From the NCBI RefSeq assembly GCF_000165425.1, contig NW_001799510.1:343459-407458 (forward strand): a DNA stretch of 64,000 nucleotides, in the 5' to 3' direction. Source of the stretch: Paramecium tetraurelia. Its lineage: Eukaryota > Ciliophora > Oligohymenophorea > Peniculida > Parameciidae. The notes beneath the pieces are model-generated. The model was not told where the DNA came from. It saw only the letters and a list, made by a program, of their open reading frames with translations, and did no database searches. Positions within the stretch are counted from its first letter, which is position 1; every line of letters begins with the position of its first letter. The position numbers and the translations under genes were made by a program. Positions 36,690-48,414 of the stretch are shown here, one piece after another.

Positions 36690-37250
36690 AATAATATTAT
36701 TTTTAATTTATGAATTAATAATTAAATAATTAGTTATTTACAAATCTCTTTGTTAAATTCTTAAAGTCATAAGCCTTATGAAATGTTTTTATAGATAATT
36801 ATTTGTGGAACCTTTCAATAATTTTTCTGCTACAAGAGCAGTCATAGAATTTATTGCCATCCTAGTTTAATTTTAAAAATTAATTGTTTAAGCTATTAGA
36901 ATTGAATCATTTCGTCCTAAGTATTAGTGGATAGCAAAATAAGCCTGAATCGCATTGCATATTCAATTAAAATCATCTTTTTCCAACATATTTAATCAAG
37001 AAAATAATATTGAGGGTGATTTAACAAAGATATTAAAGCTTTTTAAGTATTGAATTCATATACGAATTCAATACTTAATATTATTTCTTAATAGGAATCT
37101 TTTTAATAAAGATGCAGATCTTAGATTGATCCATAATTTCAATGACATAGCTTAAGAAAATTCATATAATTTAAATCTTGATAAGTATTAGAAAATGCTT
37201 TATTAAGCTTGGATACCTTTTTCAATTTAATAGTTTGAATATTTATTTTC
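36690..37250 (-). pseudogene. Unresolved coding-like region between AP-3 beta and chromo-like gene
   Basis: Two minus-strand fragments look coding. One (about 36870-37230, with a likely 27-nt intron near 37133-37159) includes KKVSKLNKAFSNTYQDLNYM and KALISLLNHPQYYFLDQ. The other, in a different frame (about 36760-36990), starts MLEKDDFN, meets TGA and continues ICNAIQAYFAIHQYLGRND and SMTALVAEKLLKGSTNN. No GT is available to join them by a normal intron and no start codon precedes the first. A gene relic or a stretch with sequence errors fits best; function unknown. Confidence 0.35.
37043..37078. repeat. Perfect 15-bp inverted repeat with 6-base loop
   Basis: TTAAGTATTGAATTC is followed by ATATAC and then its exact reverse complement GAATTCAATACTTAA. 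Every one of the 15 pairs matches; pairing breaks on both sides. It lies in the unresolved stretch between AP-3 beta and the chromo-like gene. Confidence 0.95.
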
Positions 37251-37326
37251 TTTAGATTTATCAAAAAATAAATTATAAATTAATATTAAATTATTTTGAT
37301 AATTATTTATAACAATAATTACTCAA

Positions 37327-37941
37327 TCATTTTTTGTTCATTGTCCCTCCATATTTTACTTTTCCTAATAAAAACTCACAAACAGCCACAGGTGCTTTTT
37401 CTTTCATTTCATCCAATGAAATCCACTTTTAATCAGTTGAATCTTCGAAACACACTAAAAAATCTACTCTTCCATTATCGTGTCTAACTTGTTTGACTTA
37501 ACAAGGTTTACTTTTTCTTGGCTTATGAGGACCATTTCCTGTATTATTGTTAAGCACATTATCAACATCTTTCTATATTTACTATTGTTTTGGTTTATCT
37601 GAAATTTTTTCTTGAGGCTTTTCAATAATTTTTTCAGTTTTCTCAACTTTATCCACTTTGTCATTTGACCTTTTTTCTTTTTTTTGTTCCTCTAATTTTT
37701 TCCCATTATTGTTTTGATTGATAATTTAAGTGTCTTGTTTTATATGTTTTTGAGGTTTAGGTTCTTGAGGGTCATGCCCTAATTGTTTTAATTCATAATC
37801 ATGGACTAGAACCAGCATTTCAGGAGTTAATTGAGTCATGGGTTCAATTGATACTGAGTTGTTACTCCATCTGAACTTATACATGATGGCTTCAGGTTCA
37901 ATCTTTTTCTTCAATAATTCAACAGGATGTTTTGAATTCAT
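37327..37941 (-). CDS. Small chromo/chromo-shadow-like protein, 204 aa
   Basis: An uninterrupted frame from ATG 37941 (MNSKHPVELLKKKIEPEAI) to TGA 37327-37329, no intron. The N-terminal part MYKFRWSNNSVSIEPMTQL followed by LVHDYELKQLG recalls a chromodomain (W...EP...L...YE). The middle is a charged K/E-rich linker. The C-terminal VDFLVCFEDSTDQKWISLDE then KAPVAVCEFLLGKVKY resembles a chromo-shadow domain (strands, W, then P.vv..F helix). This two-domain plan is that of HP1-like chromatin proteins, but the aromatic cage is not clear. Ciliates carry several such proteins. Tentative. Confidence 0.5.
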
Positions 37942-38185
37942 AATAGATAAATTAATTATTAAGAGAAGGCTCTATCAATGTTTATGTAGGACAATTATTG
38001 CAATGGTTTATCAAAATATTATATAACATTTATTGTTTAATTTTAGTTTGAGTTTCATAAAAAAAATACACAATATTTGAAATAATAAATAATTTTATAA
38101 TTTCTTTTTTCACTTCTATAATCTGGTTATAATATTTGTTTATTTTATTTATAATCTTTAAAAAATTGAATAATTTAAATATAAA

Positions 38186-39127
38186 ATGGCAAATATACAT
38201 AGATTGGGTGATAATAATGATTAGTAAAATAATTATCAGAACTTGGGGGGGTAATGGAAGACAACAGATGATTTCTATATTCGGTAAGCAAATTCATTTA
38301 AAGATATCAAGGAGGGATGGATGCAGACCCAAGAGGTGAGAATTTTTTTGATATGTTGAAAAAATCATTCTGTCCAAGACTTAAACTTATTTCATTTACT
38401 ACAATAGTCTCAGCATTGATTATAATTCTATACATCACAATGTTAGGAGTTGGAGGAATAAATAAACATGATCGATTTTTATCAGTTTATGAGAAAACCT
38501 TGAATGATTTTGGTGGAAATGATCCAGATGATGTTAAATCCAACTATGAAATTTTCAGATGGGTGACATCCTTACTCTTAGTTGGAGACTTCTATAATCT
38601 AATACTTGCGATCTTTATGATATTAATATGCTATTCGATATTAGAAGCCACATAAGGATTGAATTTAACATTAATAGTGTTTTTTGGGGCAGGAGCATGT
38701 GGTGCCCTATTTGGAGATTTGTGCAATATTTGCAAATACAGAACTTACTCTGAAACCTTTTCTTGCATATACGCTTGTGTAGGGTTCTTGATAGGAGTAT
38801 ATATTTTTATTATATATTTAATAGTACATAATTCTATATTGGAAGAAATTAGATTCTTTGGGTGAAATGAAATGCGCTGTGGTGTGTTTCGTTGCTATAG
38901 TAGTAATATTTGTTATGATCTTCACTTTTGGATCTGGACAAAATAATTTTTATGACAATTTTGGAGAATTGGGAGGTTTCTTGGGAGGTTTATTCATCGC
39001 CATGAGTTTGGTTCAAGTGCCTTAGAGTGGGGAATTTGAGGGCATATGTAGAAAGGTCGGATATGGATTTCTGGGAGTGCAAGTTGGATTGAGTATAATT
39101 TTGTTATATTCTTTGTCATGCAGCTGA
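38186..39127 (+). CDS. Rhomboid-family membrane protein, probably catalytically dead
   Basis: 297 residues after removing introns 38284-38303 and 38797-38824. A Q/N-rich cytosolic N-terminus is followed by the rhomboid fold of six or seven membrane helices: LKLISFTTIVSALIIILYIT, the L1-loop region NYEIFRWVTSLLLVGDFYNL, FFGAGACGALFGD, the serine helix ETFSCIYACVGFLIG, and DNFGELGGFLGGLFIA. The serine equivalent (normally GxSG) is present in TFSC, but the helix that normally reads DNxAHxGG reads DNFGELGG, with Glu in place of the catalytic His. So it is likely an iRhom/derlin-like pseudoprotease binding membrane clients. It ends 10 bp before the next gene. Confidence 0.8.
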
Positions 39128-39137
39128 TCATATAATT

Positions 39138-41190
39138 ATGAATAATTTACCATTTAATAAATGGACCCTTGGCTTCATTAATAAACAATATGAAGATCTT
39201 TATGAAACGGAGATGAATAAATACAGGCAGTCATACTTTAGAATTATAGAAGTGATCATTTTGATATTGTGCATCCTCTTCTTCATCTTTAGTTTGCTGG
39301 AAGGGAGATAAATCATCATATCTGTGATTTTAGCAGTTTCAAGCATAGCCATTTTCTTAGCTTTAATATATGGCCAGAGATTTGCATCGAAGGTTCGATA
39401 CTATTACTTTTTAATGTATGTGACATCCTTAGCAACAAGCTTGTATGTAGCATCTCAAACTATTCAAAAGTAATTTGTAGTTCTAATTATATAAGATCCC
39501 CATTTCTTTACGGATACTCATCTGCGACCATAGCAATAATCTAATTCCTCTTCAGTCACTTCAAATTACGCCTATTTACACTTTTAATAGTCCCAATAGT
39601 CTAACTTTATATTTTAGATGTACTAACTCTAGAAGACTTTGGATATATCGTTCTTGTATTTATGACATAATTGTTAATTGTACTCTACTCTCATTATAAT
39701 GAATTCATGTTTCGCTTGGCCTTTTCCTACATGCTCTATAATCTTAAATTGAAGTAACTCCTTATTATTATAATATAAGAGACATCTCTGAGGAATACAT
39801 TCCACATTCCTTCTTAGCACTTAGTCTTAATGTCAGAAATAACTAATTCTAACTTGAATTCCAAAATCAAATAGGCAGAACGAATTTAAATGTTGAAGAT
39901 TCGAAAACTTTAATTGAAATGATGAGAAATACCTATGTTGTACCCAAAGGTTAAATACCCACAAGTGTTGATTTATAGAATATTAACATCTAAAGATCAG
40001 GTGATTTGTCAATGAGAAGATTAACCAAGAAGTAAACGCTGGAGGAGTTTGCATTCTACAAGATTAAACAAAATTTATCAGTGGATGAATAATAATCGAA
40101 GGATGAGGCTGAGGAAATGGAAGGTGTGTTTTACAACCAAGTGAAAGAAAAGAATGTAATTGTCAGTATTGACATTAAAAATCTCAGTTTTGGCAAGAAC
40201 TACTTATTACTTGTAGTAAAGGAAGAAAAATAACCTTAAATGATGTCAAAAAGCGAAGAACAAATTCGATTCCTAAGTAAAATTATTTAATTTGCTTCCA
40301 ATTAATTGTCAGCTTCACATTAACATTTATATAAAGAAATCACTGGATTAAAGTTGGGTTAGATTGATAATAATAAAATTTGGCAGATCAAATGTATTAA
40401 TTTATCCATTATGAGCCATTATTAAAACTTTTACTTTTTTGTTAATTACACTCAAATCAATAATTTCTTAGCCGCCTATAATCAAATCAACCTCAAATAT
40501 TTTCTTATTAACTTACAATAGCATTTTTCTTACATGTGTATGAAAATGAAAAAGTAGTTCCTTTATGAATTAAAACTAGATGATTTTATGATTAAAGTAA
40601 ATTCTAAATTTCTCTCATAAATTGTCTTTAACATTTTCGAATAATGTCTAAAATAATCAGACTCCAATTCTACTATTAATCTGAGTGTAAAAAGCGAATT
40701 GAATTTGAATCCCTTATAAAACAATATTGTTGAAAAAAAGTGTCTACAAGAACTCGACTTCATTGAAAAAGTTGCTGAGGAGTCTTAAGAGAGTCCCACA
40801 AAAATAGAATTTTAAAAACTCGTAAAATTTGAATTTACTTTTCTTTCAAGTACATAGGTAGAATTATAATAGGAGACTTCTTTAATTTTAAATCCATAAA
40901 CTTACGAAGATTATCATTTCAATAACAATTAAGAATTTCAATTAAATCATCCTATAACAAACTTTTTACTAAAGAAGATTGGCCCCTACAATTCTATCCA
41001 ATATTCCTAGAATGTCTATTGTGATCATTAATGCTAACAAGCTGTTATAGTATTCCCTTCGATGATGGATTTGATTTAATAACAAACCTTGTATTAGAAT
41101 AAGATTAGCTTCTACATTTACTCAGATTAAACTTAGTTGACACAATCATTTATTAAATACGCACAATAGAAGTCGTTTTTATAACCTTGA
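39138..41190 (+). CDS. Multi-pass membrane protein resembling a degenerate histidine kinase
   Basis: 666 residues, introns 39470-39495 and 39754-39779. The N-terminal 190 residues hold about six membrane helices (VIILILCILFFIFSL, IISVILAVSSIAIFLAL, LFTLLIVPIVQLYIL, FGYIVLVFMTQLLIVLY). The cytosolic part includes a four-helix-like stretch and FMIKVNSKFLSQIVFNIFEQ followed by CLKQSDSNSTINLSVKS. That matches the N-box region of HATPase domains (D..RL.QVL.NLL.NAIK...G.I.I) but with QCLK in place of NAIK. No H-box LRTPLN and no DxGxG are visible. It may be a sensor-like pseudokinase. The fold call is inference from pattern only. Confidence 0.5.
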
Positions 41191-41235
41191 TTTTTAATTT
41201 TATAAATTATATTCTCAATCTTAAATAATAAAATT

Positions 41236-44200
41236 TCATTGTTTAAAACCACTAGTTCCAGCTTTCAATTCTATTTCTTAAGAACCCTTTAGTGGTTATT
41301 TATTTTCTATGGCTCTCTTCTTTCTAAGGAATGTGGAAGGTCTTTTCATTTTACCCTATAATTAATAGAATTCATAGGTGTACCTATATAGTTTCAGGAT
41401 TAGCTTCAGGGGCAACTTGTTCTTTAAATAATTCAATGGATTAGAAATATTGATCGGGAATTTATTTAATGCAGTATCCAACACCCAAACTACACATACC
41501 AATAATAATGCAAGCGACATGATGGCCAAAATCAAGAGGAGTGACTTTAATTGCTTTTCCACCTAATTAACTAATTAGATTATAAGATAAAAGTTTACAC
41601 AATAAGAATTTGAACAACAATAGTTCCAACAATAACACCTATGAAAAGATAGTTGTTAAAGAATCCATCAAATACATTCAATTCAGTTTTTTTCAATTTT
41701 CTAGCATTGATTTCATTGAAGACTTGCAAGAATACAAAAATATGGAAGAAGATAGTATAATGTTCTTGATAGACAGGGCTAAAATAAGATAAATTATTAT
41801 AGATACTTGTATTCTTCATCCAATCTATGTCCTCTACTAGATTCGATACCAAAAATGGAATCTCCACGGAATAAAATGATCAAAAGAACAAATAGTTAGA
41901 ATGCTGCTTAACATATAATGCTTCTCCACATTCCAGGCGTGATCATGTGTTCTTTTCTTCCATAAGGCTTACGAGTCAATAATTCATCAGTGGGAGGTTC
42001 AGTGGCCAAAGCCAAAGATGCCAATGTATCCATTATGAGATTAACCCACAACATTTGAATACTAGTTAATGGAGACTCTTTTAGGAAGACTCCTCCCAAA
42101 AATGCCATAGTAACTGCAACTACATTGACAGTGACTTAAAATACAAGGAACTTTCTGATGCAATCGAAGATATTTCTACCCCATTTCATGGCTGTAACAA
42201 TTGAAGCAAAATTATCATCTAGAAGTATAATACCTGCTGCTTCCTTTGCAACTTCTGTTCCTTGAATTCCCATTGCAAATCCTACGTCTGCCTTTTTTAA
42301 TGCTGGTGCATCATTTGTACCATCTCCTGTTACTGCTACAACATTCTCAAGTTATTTCAGACCAGTAACCAATAAAAACTTGTCTTCTGGAGAAGATCTG
42401 GCTAGGACTTTTAATTCTTAAGCAATTGTGGTGAAATTCTATAAATTCTTCACTTTTGGTATTTCATTTCCTTTTTCATCCTTTTCATATTCTAATCCTT
42501 CAACCATTTATCTGAAGGTCTTTCCTTCCATTACAGCAAGTGAATCTTCATGATGTTCATAATTTGGTGGTAAGATTCCTGCCTTCTTAGAAATGGCAAC
42601 TGCAGTATCAAAATTATCACCTGTAACCATTCTTACAGTTACTCCTGCTTCCTTGCATTATTATACTGCTTTGATGATTCCCTCTTTCAATGGATCTTAT
42701 AAACCAGTAACTCCAATAATTGTATAAGATTTGTCAATTAGATCTTCCACATTGTTAAATTCTTCTGGTTTTTATGGTCTACCTTAGATCATGGTTTCTC
42801 TATACAACAATAAGATTGATCTTAATGATTAGGATGCATAATTCTTAATAATACTATTAATTTTTTGTTTATAATCGTTGGTAATTCTAAAATATTAGAA
42901 ATTATAATTACACAGTTGCCTTGCCTTCAGCATTAATGTAATGAGAACATTTATCTAAAAGCATATCTGGAGCACCTTTAGTATAAATTTTGAATTGTGT
43001 TTTATCTCCTTTTGGATCTAAAATGATTGTCATCTTCTTTTTTTCTGAACTGAAAGGGAACTTCTTCTTGATCTTTTCTCCCATATTCTATCTAATTTAT
43101 CTGAAATCATATCCAAATTTGTAACACATTTCCAATAAAGCACACTCAGTTTTATTACCAATATGTTCAAATTTACCTGATTCATCTATTTATGGATGTG
43201 CCATAGAATTCAAACAGATACCTTCACATAGTAATTCTAAAGTTGAATTTTTAATGGCTTTAGGATCCAACTTACTAAAATCAGTATCTTCAACATATAA
43301 ATTGGTGACAGTCATTTTATTTTCAGTCAATGTACCTGTTTTATCACTACAAATATTGTTTGCACCTCCCATAGTTTCACATGCAGATAAAAATCTAACG
43401 AGATTTTTTTCATCTTTCATTTTACCAACAGAATATGCCAAAGCTATTGTTACAGCCAATGGCAATCCTTCAGGGACAGCAACAACAATAATTGTAACTG
43501 AGACGATAAAGAAGTTGAGTATTTCTTTTACTGCATGGGCAGAGAATAAAGGATATTCATTAAACACTGCATCATAGAGTAAATGAAGTGTCATTGCAAT
43601 AAATGTAATCACGGCTGCCTTTAACCCATATTCACCAATTTAATCAGCCAAAATTCCCAACTTCTCTTACAAAGGTGTTTTATCATCTTTAGTTTATTGA
43701 GTCATTAATTTTTTAGAAATTCCCCATTGTGAGTTTTCTCCAACTGCCAAGATGAGAATTTCACCTGTGCCTTCAATGATTGATGAACCACTTATCAAAA
43801 ATGGATTAGCTTTATCTTATTATTCGTATATAACTGGGACATTCTTTTTAATAGGATTTGTCTCTCCTGTAATTGAAGACTCATCTGCTTTTAAATCACT
43901 TGATTCAATTACAACTCCATCAACAGGCAATTTCTCACCTGTATCAACTATCATAATATCTCCAACAACCAATTCATATATATTAGTACTCACTATTTTA
44001 CCACCTCTTTTTACATTCACATTTCTATTTTCTGCTATTGCATTCAATTTTCTGAATTATTAGTCTTTTACATAATTATTTCCTGCGGTAACTGATACTA
44101 TAATAATAACTGCTATGAAAATTGCCATTCCATCCATCCATCCCTAATCAAATCTTATTGATCAATACTTCTTTCCATCCCTCTGTCCATACACCGATAA

Positions 44201-44649
44201 TCAAATTCACTGCTGCAGCCAAACACAGAATTCTAAGCATTGGATCTTCAAAGTTTTCAAGGATCTAATCCATCAATTCATAAATTTACATATTCCAAAA
44301 GTGCCTTTGGCTCTTTTATTTCAGGCTTATTGTCACCAAAACTATTGTTAAATATACATATCTTACTTCTTCACTCTCAATTCCATATCATTGATATTAC
44401 TGCTATCTAACCCTTTCTATAAATATATATTTCTGATTTACTTTTGGATCTGTTCTCAACTTCATCATCAACCCTTCAATCTTTCCATGTCTACCCAACT
44501 ATACCAAGCTTGATCCATCTCTAACATTTTCGGGAGTAAACAAGATGCTTAAATATTTGATATATCTTTTACGATAATTCTTTTGCTGTCATTCCAAAGT
44601 CAGAGAAAGTACTTCCCACTAAGAGATTCTCCTCTAGTTAAGATGCCAT
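41236..44649 (-). CDS. Plasma-membrane-type Ca2+-ATPase (P2B)
   Basis: Start [19 protein letters not shown] at 44649. Many mini-introns (for example 42887-42911 and 41779-41806); about 1050-1080 residues. P-type landmarks in order: TGETNPIK actuator loop, [20 protein letters not shown] (M4 with the ion-binding PEGLP), the phosphorylation site [15 protein letters not shown], a [20 protein letters not shown] hinge, and late helices [20 protein letters not shown] and NEINARKL. The PEGLP form, the actuator features and the NEINARK segment place it in the PMCA group, which exports Ca2+ across the plasma membrane or alveolar sacs. The tail after the last helix is short and basic and might bind calmodulin; no clear site seen. 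Confidence 0.93.
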
Positions 44650-44680
44650 TTTTAATTAAAATTTAATTATCAAATATCAC

Positions 44681-44940
44681 TCATTTTCTTATTTAATACT
44701 CATTATTAAATTTATTATAAAATGTGTCATCATCAAAACTCATTTCAATTGTTTACCTTAAATGACGCCATTTGTTAAGCACTCCCTCTTTTAACTCTTC
44801 ATTCCAATTACATTTTACACATTTTAATTATAAAATGGATTTTCATCGTTTCGTTTATAGAATAACTCATCCTTTGACTAGATTACACCTTAGTTTGATG
44901 CTGAGATTCCTACATATGATTATTGATTTTAAAATAGCAT
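44681..44940 (-). CDS. Small hypothetical protein, about 77 aa
   Basis: ATG 44940 (MLFQNQQSYVGISASNQGVI) with a 26-nt intron at 44795-44820 and TGA 44681-44683. The C-terminal exon reads LKEGVLNKWRHLRQTIEM then SFDDDTFYNKF. Composition (D, E, G, S, K) is that of real coding sequence here. The frame is open upstream of this ATG, with TGA breaks further out, so a longer or decayed gene is possible. Without splicing, a C-x-x-C appears in a third frame. It starts 32 bp beyond the Ca2+-ATPase start. No family recognised. Confidence 0.4.
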
Positions 44941-45869
44941 AGTTTCATCATTATTAACCAAACTAACTAATTTAATATTATAATGGTGGATTAAATTTTA
45001 TTATAAAAAAATTAGCTCAAATCTTAGAAATTCATCCTTTATTCATAATTAAATTTTTTATCTCCTTTGTGATTACAAATTTATCCTAAATATGTAGTTG
45101 ATTCTTTAAAATGCTTAAAATATATGATCTTATTTCAGAGAAAGGTCTAACAAAAGTGCAAAATTACGCTTCAAATACCACATTTTCTTAATTCAAAATA
45201 TATGAAAGAATTCTAAGATTTAAAGCTTAAACGAAATATTTCTAATAATGTAAATGTATTATTATAATTCTTTGAATTCAATTTTAATATTAAAAAGAGT
45301 TAAATTTCTTTAAAAAAAATTATAGTTCCAGAATTTAATTTGCGAATTAGAATATTTCATTATATTTCAATTCATTCTTTAAATTACAAAAATGCATTTG
45401 TATGATCTTCCTAGGTATATTAGAATAACAGAGAAGTTTAATTTTATTATGAGCTTTTCATTTGAATTTGTAAGTTAATATCTTAATTTACTTTTTAGGA
45501 TTACTTAAGACTATTTATCTTTCCAACTCTAAACAATTAATTTTGGGTTTCTTAATATAACGTACTTTTAACAATTAAAGCATCAATTAACAGTCGGTTA
45601 TAAGATAAGATATAAATCATCGATCTAATCAATATAAAATTTTTTTTTGACAGTTTTAAATAGTAGCTATATTTAATGGTGTATAATAATTATATATAAA
45701 AATATCTAATTAAATTTTTCCTTTTTGTTTTCCTTTATTTTTGCGAGATGCGAAAGAATGCTGATTTTAATGATTTATTAAGTAATTAATAGATATCAAT
45801 AGATATTAATTGTTTGAGATAATATAAAATAACCGATTATCATAAATATAATAATTATATATTCATAAT
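44941..45869. other. AT-rich intergenic region with ORF fragments
   Basis: About 930 bases, the longest plain AT-rich gap in the window. A minus-strand frame from 45361 downward is open apart from two TGA codons. A plus-strand ATG at 45392 is followed by a consensus-looking 29-nt GTAAGT...TTTTTAG element (45470-45498) and an open frame that runs on into the next gene. Both translations are dominated by F, I, K, L, N, Q and Y, as expected by chance. Presumably this holds the promoters of the neighbouring genes; I see no RNA gene. Confidence 0.4.
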
Positions 45870-48414
45870 ATGGGCTGTATTGGAAGCACTTCTAGAAACT
45901 TGCAATAACCAACTTTCTCTGCAATTCTAACGGAAATTTTTGAATTAGTACCAAGAGAGGAATCATTAAAAGAGTTCAATAAGAAATCCGAAATAATGAA
46001 ATACTTTAATGAGTTTGACTGGGCCAAGATATAACCTTAGTTTAAGTTAGAAGTAAAAACGTTGATAGATCACATAGAATCTTATAAAATTAGACTGATT
46101 GATTCTGCATTATATGTAGAGAGTAAAATAGTAAAAATAACAAACAATTAATTAGAAACTGTCTTAAAATCCTATTATAATAAAAATGTGCATGCACATA
46201 TTATAAGAGCTCATTCTCAATTTAGATAAGTTTATATAATTGAAAGAAATTCCAGTTTAAAATTAGCTTCTTGAAGAATCCAAAATTGAAATAAGTCAGA
46301 GGTCTATCCAAATAGAACACATACAAACCTTAACCTAAGTATCAGATAACTTTTTAAAATTTGAATTAGCGTTCTCTAATATTATCTCGTAATTGATTAA
46401 TGATAAAATGACATATGCGATGTAAGAATAACATAATTTCTTAAGGGTTTGGTGGTCTTAGTTTTTAGAAACCTTGGAATCATTCTCTAATAAAAAAGGA
46501 AATAAATAGTTCCAGAGCGAGAATATCCAATGCATTTTGACATTCCTAGAATATATAATAGGAACAAAGTTGGGTTATTCAGATTAATTGTAAATAATAA
46601 AATTACATTAGCGAATGGGTAACTAAGACCAATGAGGAAATGTCAGCAGTTTAGGAATTGCTGGATTTGATATCAGATCCATTTATTGTGATGTCAGTCT
46701 ATAGGAATGCTTTTCTAAGAATACCACAAGAAAGAATATTTGTGACAAAAAGTTAAAAAGCTCTATTTAATATTTTGATGAAGGATCATAAAAAGTTTGC
46801 CACTCAACCTATATGGCACAAATTAACAGAAACATTTCTGGGAAGAGCTTTAAATTAATAGTTATATGAAGAATTATTTTAAATGTTATTCAATAATTTT
46901 GATGAAGATTATTGGAAAAATCCCTCTGATATCTTTGATATGACCTTTATTGTTTTAGAAGTAGCCAAAGAAATCAATTAATTGTCTAATACTGAGCTAT
47001 TTATATTTACTAAATTAGTTGATTACTTAGATACTCCTAATGATAAGATTATATTTGACAGTCCCAGCGGTCCTCCTTTGCTCAAGAAAACTTCAGAATA
47101 TAAAAATTTTCACGTTACTTCAAATGTGAAAAACTCAATTATTAAATTATTAATTAGTCTATTTAATTCAATTGAAACAAATTAGTTTATTCTGTTTCAA
47201 CAAACCTAAACTATCAAGGCTGTTCTTAATAATTTGAGATCTAATCCAGAATTAGAGACCTTCACTGATACTAAATTATGTTTAATCGCATTGCTCAAAT
47301 AAATATCATCAGATACAAATAGTGTCCAGTCATTTATACAATAAATCCTTACTTTCACATACAATTACAATTTAAATTTAATAAATAATACAGCTATAAA
47401 TGTTGATATTTTAATAAACTTATTGATGATTTTGCAGGAATGCATATTGAAGATAGAGGCCTTTAATTCAACAATCATAATCACTGAAGAAATGATAGTT
47501 ATGTTGATTGAAATAGCTGAAATAAGTCATTAAATTTCATTAAAATGTGCTTAAATTTTAACAACTTTATTTTTATAAACAGGAAAAATAAACTCAAATG
47601 AAAATAATGAAATTAATTCATATCTTGTACCCAATTCCAATATTATTGGATTAAGTGCTTTTTTTTTATCGAACTCTGTTTTACTTAGTTACGATGAGCC
47701 AACAGATGCTAGAACATTAATAAATTAATTTTTTGATTTCATCCCTGGAAGATTAACAAATCAACAAATAGTGTCTATCATTGCATATTTAATTGATGAT
47801 ACATAGATTAAACAAGGAAGCAACAAATTGAGTAAGTCTAATAGAAAAGTTAACTTTGATCAATACAAAGACAAGGAATTAAGGTTGTGCATGATAATTA
47901 AGCTAATTTCATTTATGGATGAAGAAGTTTCGAAAGAATATAATGAACTTTTATATTCATTTCTTGGAGCATAGTTTTAAGTATATAAGAAAAAGGGATT
48001 TGGTGCATAGTATAAAATTAATTGTTATTATAAGTTAGGATTTATAGAATTTATTAAAAAAAAGTAATATTAACACAGAAATTCAGGAAATATTATCAAA
48101 ATGCACTTCAATAAGTCCGATTGATTTTGAGAAAATTAAGAAATAATTCAAAGAAAACCTATCTAATTAGAATAATTAAAATGGAATAATAAATTTAGAT
48201 GATATTTAAGTGAAAGAAGATATTGAAGTATTATAAAATTACATAATAATAGAGAGGATCCATTTTAAATTAGTCCTTTTAGGCTCCCAGTCACATAGAT
48301 GTTTAATTGGATGAAAGTTTTGAATAATAGTTGTAGACTATAAAAAAATAGAAGATGAAATAAGAAAAATTAGAACATTTAACCACTGAGTAGAGGGAAC
48401 TGATGGAGTATTGA
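45870..48414 (+). CDS. Probably N-myristoylated helical protein, 816 aa
   Basis: Introns 46188-46209, 46590-46611, 48010-48034 and 48228-48252 give 816 residues ending RELMEY. The N-terminus MGCIGSTSRN fits an N-myristoylation site (Gly2, Ser6) with an adjacent Cys for palmitoylation, suggesting membrane attachment. The rest is alpha-helical and armadillo/HEAT-like in rhythm (NSIIKLLISLFNSIE, TDTKLCLIALLKQISSD, EMIVMLIEIAEISHQI). A charged coiled-coil tail closes it (LQTIKKQKMKQEKLEHLTTE). No catalytic motif. A membrane-tethered scaffold is the best guess. Confidence 0.75.

Noticed and set aside
38186-39127. Active rhomboid protease
   Set aside because: The catalytic His position is Glu in DNFGELGG.
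43254-44063. Long plus-strand ORFs over the Ca2+-ATPase
   Set aside because: Antisense shadows; the minus strand carries all P-type ATPase motifs.
45392-46000. Plus-strand ORF with a consensus-looking 29-nt intron upstream of the MGC protein
   Set aside because: The frame has no stop until it is well inside the next gene and its residues are F/I/K/L/N/Y-biased; probably chance.
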